Shown here one piece after another: positions 60,424 to 64,000 of a DNA stretch of 64,000 bases. The stretch covers positions 124,001 to 188,000 of the forward strand of contig NZ_CALWXV010000001.1 of assembly GCF_944385615.1 (NCBI RefSeq). The letters run 5' to 3'. A program made the position numbers and the translations under genes. This DNA comes from an uncultured Flavonifractor sp. GTDB taxonomy: Bacteria > Bacillota > Clostridia > Oscillospirales > Oscillospiraceae. Under the pieces are notes generated by a model. The model saw nothing but the letters and a program-made list of their open reading frames with translations, was not told the origin of the DNA and made no database searches. Numbering within the stretch: position 1 is the first letter of the stretch; each line of letters begins with the position of its first letter.

Positions 60424-60565
60424 AAACCAGCTGGTTTAGAAAGAACACTGAGCTCAATTTGGGGCAAAGTATATGTAAATTTCACAAAACTTGTTGGTTT
60501 AGCAGAAAAAACGGGGAGAAATTTAATGGTTTTAACTGGACAATTTGTGCGCTTTGCGCTATGAT
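60424..60565 (+). promoter_or_regulatory. Promoter of the rnf operon with upstream palindrome
   Basis: TGGACA (60537-60542), a 17-bp spacer and TATGAT (60560-60565). About 100 bp upstream is a perfect 14-bp palindrome AAACCAGCTGGTTT (60424-60437), a candidate regulator site. It does not match the Rex consensus. The remainder of 60344-60536 shows nothing recognisable. Confidence 0.6.
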
Positions 60566-60639
60566 AATTCTGTTTGAGATACCGGTCAAACGACTCAGAA
60601 AAATGGCCCGTGTGTGGGTCAGATTTGCGAGGTGGACCT

Positions 60640-61986
60640 ATGAAGCAAAGCTTTTACGGCGGCGTGCACCCCCATGACCGGAAGGAGCTGGCACGCCACA
60701 AGGAGATAGCGCCGCTGAGCGCTGCTCCCAAGCAGGTGGTCATCGCCATGTCCATGCATATCGGCGCCCCCTGCAAGCCCATTGTCGCGGTGGGCGACCA
60801 CGTCAAGGTGGGACAGAAGATCGGCGAGATCGCCGGACTGGGCGCGCCCATCCACGCCTCCGTGTCCGGTGAGGTCAAGGCGGTGGAGCCGCGTCCCTAC
60901 GTGGGCGGCGGCAAGTGTATGTCGGTGGTCATTGAGAACGATTTCCAGGATACCTGGGGTTCGGAGCTCACCCCCCATCCCGACTACAGCAAGCTGAGCA
61001 CCCAGGAGATCGTGGACATTGTCAAGGAGGCTGGCATCACCGGTATGGGCGGCGCCGGTTTCCCCGCCCATGTGAAGATCAGCTCCGGGATTGGCAAGGT
61101 GGACACCCTGATCCTCAACGGCGCCGAGTGTGAGCCCTACATCACCGCCGACCACCGCCTGATGCTGGAGCAGGGCGAGCGGGTCATCGGCGGCGCCCGC
61201 ATCCTGATGCAGGCCTTTGGCCTCAAGAGCGCCGTCATCGGTGTGGAGGCCAACAAGGAGGACGCCATCGAGCACCTGAAGAACCTGGTGGGCGGCAAGG
61301 GCGATGTGCAGGTGGAGAGCCTGCGCACCCGTTACCCCCAGGGCGCTGAGAAGCAGCTGATCCAGCGCATCACTGGCCGGGAGGTACCCCCCGGCGGCCT
61401 GCCCGCCCATGTGGGTTGCGCTGTGTTCAACGTGGGCACCGCCGCCGCCGTGTATGACGCGGTTGTGGAGGGCAAGCCTGTCACCCACCGTGTACTTACC
61501 GTCACCGGCGACGCCATCCAGGAGCCCAAGAACCTGCTGGTGCCTCTGGGTGTGTCCTTCCAGTCCCTCATCGACGAGGCCAAGGGCTTCAAGGAGGAGC
61601 CGGAGCGTATCCTCACCGGCGGTCCCATGATGGGTATTGCCCAGTACAACCTGGACGTCACCTGCATCAAGGGCACCAACGCCGTGCTCTGCCTCACCAA
61701 GCGGGAGGCTGCTCCCGTGGTGGAAGAGGAAGTCTGCCTGCGCTGCGCCCGCTGCGTCAACGTCTGCCCCATGCACCTGACCCCTGTGTACATGCATCTG
61801 TACGCTGAAAAGGGCATGTGGAAAGAGGCTGAGGCGCTCAACGTCATGGACTGCATCGAGTGCGGTTCCTGTAACTACATCTGCCCCGCCCGTATTCACC
61901 TGGTCCAATCCTTCCGTGTGACCAAGGGTGAGCTGCGGAATCTGGCGGCCAAGGAAAAAGCGGCGAAGGAGGCGGCCAAAGCATGA
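60640..61986 (+). CDS. rnfC: Rnf complex subunit RnfC
   Basis: Peripheral, NADH-binding subunit of the ion-translocating ferredoxin:NAD+ oxidoreductase. The 448-residue protein has the N-terminal barrel-sandwich segment, the flavin/NAD region (GAGFPAHVKISSG, NGAECEPYITADHRLM), and two 4Fe-4S clusters (CLRCARCVNVCP and CIECGSCNYICP). The ATG at 60640 follows GAGGTGG. Its stop overlaps rnfD (ATGA). Confidence 0.96.
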   Translation: MKQSFYGGVHPHDRKELARHKEIAPLSAAPKQVVIAMSMHIGAPCKPIVAVGDHVKVGQKIGEIAGLGAPIHASVSGEVKAVEPRPYVGGGKCMSVVIENDFQDTWGSELTPHPDYSKLSTQEIVDIVKEAGITGMGGAGFPAHVKISSGIGKVDTLILNGAECEPYITADHRLMLEQGERVIGGARILMQAFGLKSAVIGVEANKEDAIEHLKNLVGGKGDVQVESLRTRYPQGAEKQLIQRITGREVPPGGLPAHVGCAVFNVGTAAAVYDAVVEGKPVTHRVLTVTGDAIQEPKNLLVPLGVSFQSLIDEAKGFKEEPERILTGGPMMGIAQYNLDVTCIKGTNAVLCLTKREAAPVVEEEVCLRCARCVNVCPMHLTPVYMHLYAEKGMWKEAEALNVMDCIECGSCNYICPARIHLVQSFRVTKGELRNLAAKEKAAKEAAKA

Positions 61987-63044
61987 ATGAGGAAAAGAAG
62001 CTGAATCTGACGGTGGCCTCGTCTCCCCACGTGGCCTCTCCCATTGATACCCAGAGCCTGATGCGGGATGTGCTCATCGCTCTGGTGCCCGCCCTTGTCA
62101 TGGGCGTGGTGTTCTTCGGACCACGGGCTCTCGTCGCCACCCTCATCTCCGTGGTGGCCTGTGAGTTTTTTGAGTGGGCCTACCGGAAACTGATGCATAA
62201 GTCCATGGCCAACAAGGACCTGTCCGCCGCCGTCACTGGCGTGCTGCTGGCCTTTGTGTGCGCCCCCACGCTGCCCTATTGGATGCTCATCATCGGCGAT
62301 TTCTTCGCCATTGTGGTGGTCAAGCAGCTCTTCGGCGGCCTGGGTCAGAACTTTATGAACCCCGCCCTAGGCGGCCGTGCCTTCCTGATGCTGTGCTATC
62401 CCGTGGCCATGACCACCTGGGTCGTGCCCGGGATCGGCGCTGACAAGTGGGCCGGTCTTCTCTCCGGCGAGGTCACCATGGCCGGCGCCGATATCGTCAC
62501 CGGCGCCACTCCTCTGAGCGCTGACTACATGCACGGCGGCCTGCTGCCCGACGTCTCTCTGCTGGACGCTTTTGTGGGCAACGTGGGCGGCTGTATCGGT
62601 GAGGTGTCCGCCCTCATGCTGCTGCTGGGTGGCCTGTACCTGATTTGGCGGGGCGTCATCCGGGCCCGCATCCCTCTGGCCTACATCGCCACCGTGGCGG
62701 TGCTTACCTTCCTGTTCCCCATGGGCGGAAACGACCGGCTGACCTGGATGGCCTATCAGCTCTTCACCGGCGGCCTGTTCCTGGGCGCCTTCTTCATGGC
62801 CACCGACTATGTCACCAGCCCCGTCACCAAGAAGGGCGAGATCATCTTCGGCATCGGCTGCGGCCTGCTGACCGTGTTCATCCGCTACTTTGGCGGCTAT
62901 CCCGAGGGCGTTTCCTACTCCATCCTCATCATGAACTGCTGCGTGTGGCTCATTGACAAGGTGGGCAAGCCCAACCGCTATGGCGTGACCAAGGAAATGA
63001 AGGCCGCCGCCAAGGCTGCCAAGAAAGCCGGAAAGGAGGGCTAA
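61983..63044 (+). CDS. rnfD: Rnf complex subunit RnfD
   Basis: Integral membrane subunit with about nine helices and a covalently bound FMN on Thr in the TGATPL motif (GADIVTGATPLSADYMHGG). It is 353 residues, close to the family length. ATGA overlap with rnfC and a 3-bp gap to rnfG support one operon. Confidence 0.96.
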   Translation: MNEEKKLNLTVASSPHVASPIDTQSLMRDVLIALVPALVMGVVFFGPRALVATLISVVACEFFEWAYRKLMHKSMANKDLSAAVTGVLLAFVCAPTLPYWMLIIGDFFAIVVVKQLFGGLGQNFMNPALGGRAFLMLCYPVAMTTWVVPGIGADKWAGLLSGEVTMAGADIVTGATPLSADYMHGGLLPDVSLLDAFVGNVGGCIGEVSALMLLLGGLYLIWRGVIRARIPLAYIATVAVLTFLFPMGGNDRLTWMAYQLFTGGLFLGAFFMATDYVTSPVTKKGEIIFGIGCGLLTVFIRYFGGYPEGVSYSILIMNCCVWLIDKVGKPNRYGVTKEMKAAAKAAKKAGKEG

Positions 63045-63047
63045 ACC

Positions 63048-63605
63048 ATGAGCGAAGCTGTAACCAAGAAAAAGGAGCCTGGGATGGCCACTCTGGTCAT
63101 CGTGCTCTTTGCCATCTGCGCTATCACCGCTCTGCTGCTGGGCCTGACCAACGAGGTGACCGCCCCCTACATCGCGGCCAACAATGAGAAGACCACCCAG
63201 GAGGCCATGGCCAAGGTGCTGCCTTCTGACAGCTATGAGAAGGTCACGGACCAGTACACCGGCGGCGACGCCACGGTGGAGGACATCTATAAGGCCGGCG
63301 ACGCCGGTTACGTGGTGCAGGTCAAGCCCGCCACCTCCTTCAGCGGTACGCTGACCGTCATGGTGGGTGTGGACACCGACGGCGCCTGCACCGGCATCTC
63401 CATTGTTAAGACCGGCGAGACCTCCGGCCTGGGCTCCAACGCCAGCAAGCCGGATTGGCAGGCCCAGTTTGTGGGCAAGACCGGTGAGGTCAAGGTGACC
63501 AAGGATGGCGGCGACATCAACGCCATCACCGGCGCCACCATCACCTCCCGCGGCGTGTCTGAAGCTGTTACCAGCGCCATCGCCGCCGCGGCCAGCATGG
63601 GCTAA
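63048..63605 (+). CDS. rnfG: Rnf complex subunit RnfG
   Basis: A 185-residue subunit with one N-terminal membrane helix (about 15-35) and an extracytoplasmic FMN-binding domain. FMN is attached to Thr in TGATITSRGV (INAITGATITSRGVSEAV). GAGGGC-type site and ATG directly follow rnfD. The order rnfC-D-G-E matches other clostridial clusters. Confidence 0.96.
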   Translation: MSEAVTKKKEPGMATLVIVLFAICAITALLLGLTNEVTAPYIAANNEKTTQEAMAKVLPSDSYEKVTDQYTGGDATVEDIYKAGDAGYVVQVKPATSFSGTLTVMVGVDTDGACTGISIVKTGETSGLGSNASKPDWQAQFVGKTGEVKVTKDGGDINAITGATITSRGVSEAVTSAIAAAASMG

Positions 63606-63619
63606 GGAGGTTACATGTA

Positions 63620-64000
63620 ATGAATGTGAAAAAGCAATTCATGGACGGTATGTTCTTCCAGAACCCCGTTACCGTCCAGCTGTTGGGCATGTGTTCCACC
63701 ATGGCTATCACCACCACGCTGTTCAACGGTGTCGGTATGGGCGTGTCCGTGCTGGTCATCCTGACCCTGGCCAATATCATCATCTCTCTGCTGCGTAAGA
63801 TCATCCCCAACAACATCCGTATCGCCTGCTTCATCGTGGTCATCGCCGGTTTCGTCACCATCGTTGACCTGTGCCTGCAAGCCTTCCTGCCGTCCCTGTC
63901 CGCCAGCCTGGGCCTGTTTATCCCGCTGATCGTGGTAAACTGTATCATTCTGGGCCGGGCCGAGTCCTTCGCCTATAAGAACGGCGTGGTGGTCTCTGCT
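63620..64000 (+). CDS. rnfE: Rnf complex subunit RnfE (partial, runs off the window)
   Basis: An open frame from ATG 63620, with AAGGAGG nine bases upstream, reads MNVKKQFMDGMFFQNPV..LLGMCSTMAITT and continues past the right edge. It contains the conserved IPLIVVNCIILGRAESFA segment with the membrane cysteine that binds the Rnf 2Fe-2S centre. At least four membrane helices are visible in the 127 residues present. rnfA and rnfB should lie beyond the edge. Confidence 0.93.
   Translation, partial: MNVKKQFMDGMFFQNPVTVQLLGMCSTMAITTTLFNGVGMGVSVLVILTLANIIISLLRKIIPNNIRIACFIVVIAGFVTIVDLCLQAFLPSLSASLGLFIPLIVVNCIILGRAESFAYKNGVVVSA

Overview
The window looks like a chromosomal segment of a high-GC, Gram-positive-type anaerobe of class Clostridia, most likely a gut Oscillospiraceae relative (Flavonifractor, Lawsonibacter or Intestinimonas-like). 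This is inferred from gene content: one-step DapL lysine/peptidoglycan synthesis, an Rnf complex, a T-box leader, an L10 leader, LytTR and GHKL two-component proteins, ECF transport, SLH surface proteins, and consensus sigma-A promoters with 17-bp spacers throughout. No database search was possible, so species names are only indicative.

Layout. 0-9.4 kb: malic enzyme; glutamine synthetase with an ANTAR antiterminator gene; dapF and dapL; an ECF S component; a uracil permease with an attenuated leader; lysA. 9.4-13.3 kb (minus strand): rpmG-secE-nusG-rplK-rplA and rplJ-rplL, with an L10 autoregulatory leader and a second structured leader before rpmG. 13.3-17.7 kb: ruvX; a TauE/SafE permease split into two coupled genes; tcdA; a membrane-anchored parvulin foldase; a candidate 6S-like RNA; a DUF1292 protein. 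17.8-25.9 kb: a class A PBP, an SLH/SGNH surface protein with a DUF4358 lipoprotein, a LuxR-type regulator, and a LytTR response regulator overlapping a GHKL kinase.

25.9-38.5 kb is a raffinose/sucrose utilisation locus: amylosucrase, fructokinase and YesL on one strand; MsmX ATPase, an AraC regulator, a binding protein with two permeases, and GH36 alpha-galactosidase on the other; then a second AraC regulator. Imported alpha-galactosides would be trimmed to sucrose by GH36, split by amylosucrase, and the fructose phosphorylated. 38.6-41.2 kb: a cytosolic ParB-like/BMP fusion coupled to a metallophosphoesterase.

41.4-48.6 kb is accessory: a SnoaL-LytTR regulator, a 789-residue DUF4157 protein behind a LytTR-type tandem site and consensus promoter, a small chaperone-like protein, a membrane DUF1266 protein, two gene remnants, and a tyrosine integrase broken by a 13-bp tandem duplication next to tRNA-fMet. 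The SnoaL-LytTR/DUF4157/chaperone-like trio is the best candidate for an undescribed system here.

48.6-64 kb returns to core functions: tRNA-Leu and tRNA-fMet, a 35-residue ORF, prfB, a glycosyltransferase and an O-antigen ligase-like protein, a lipoprotein, the ilvD / GntR / ilvC / ilvN / ilvB branched-chain genes (ilvB behind a T-box with a deduced valine GTC specifier), and rnfCDGE running off the right edge.
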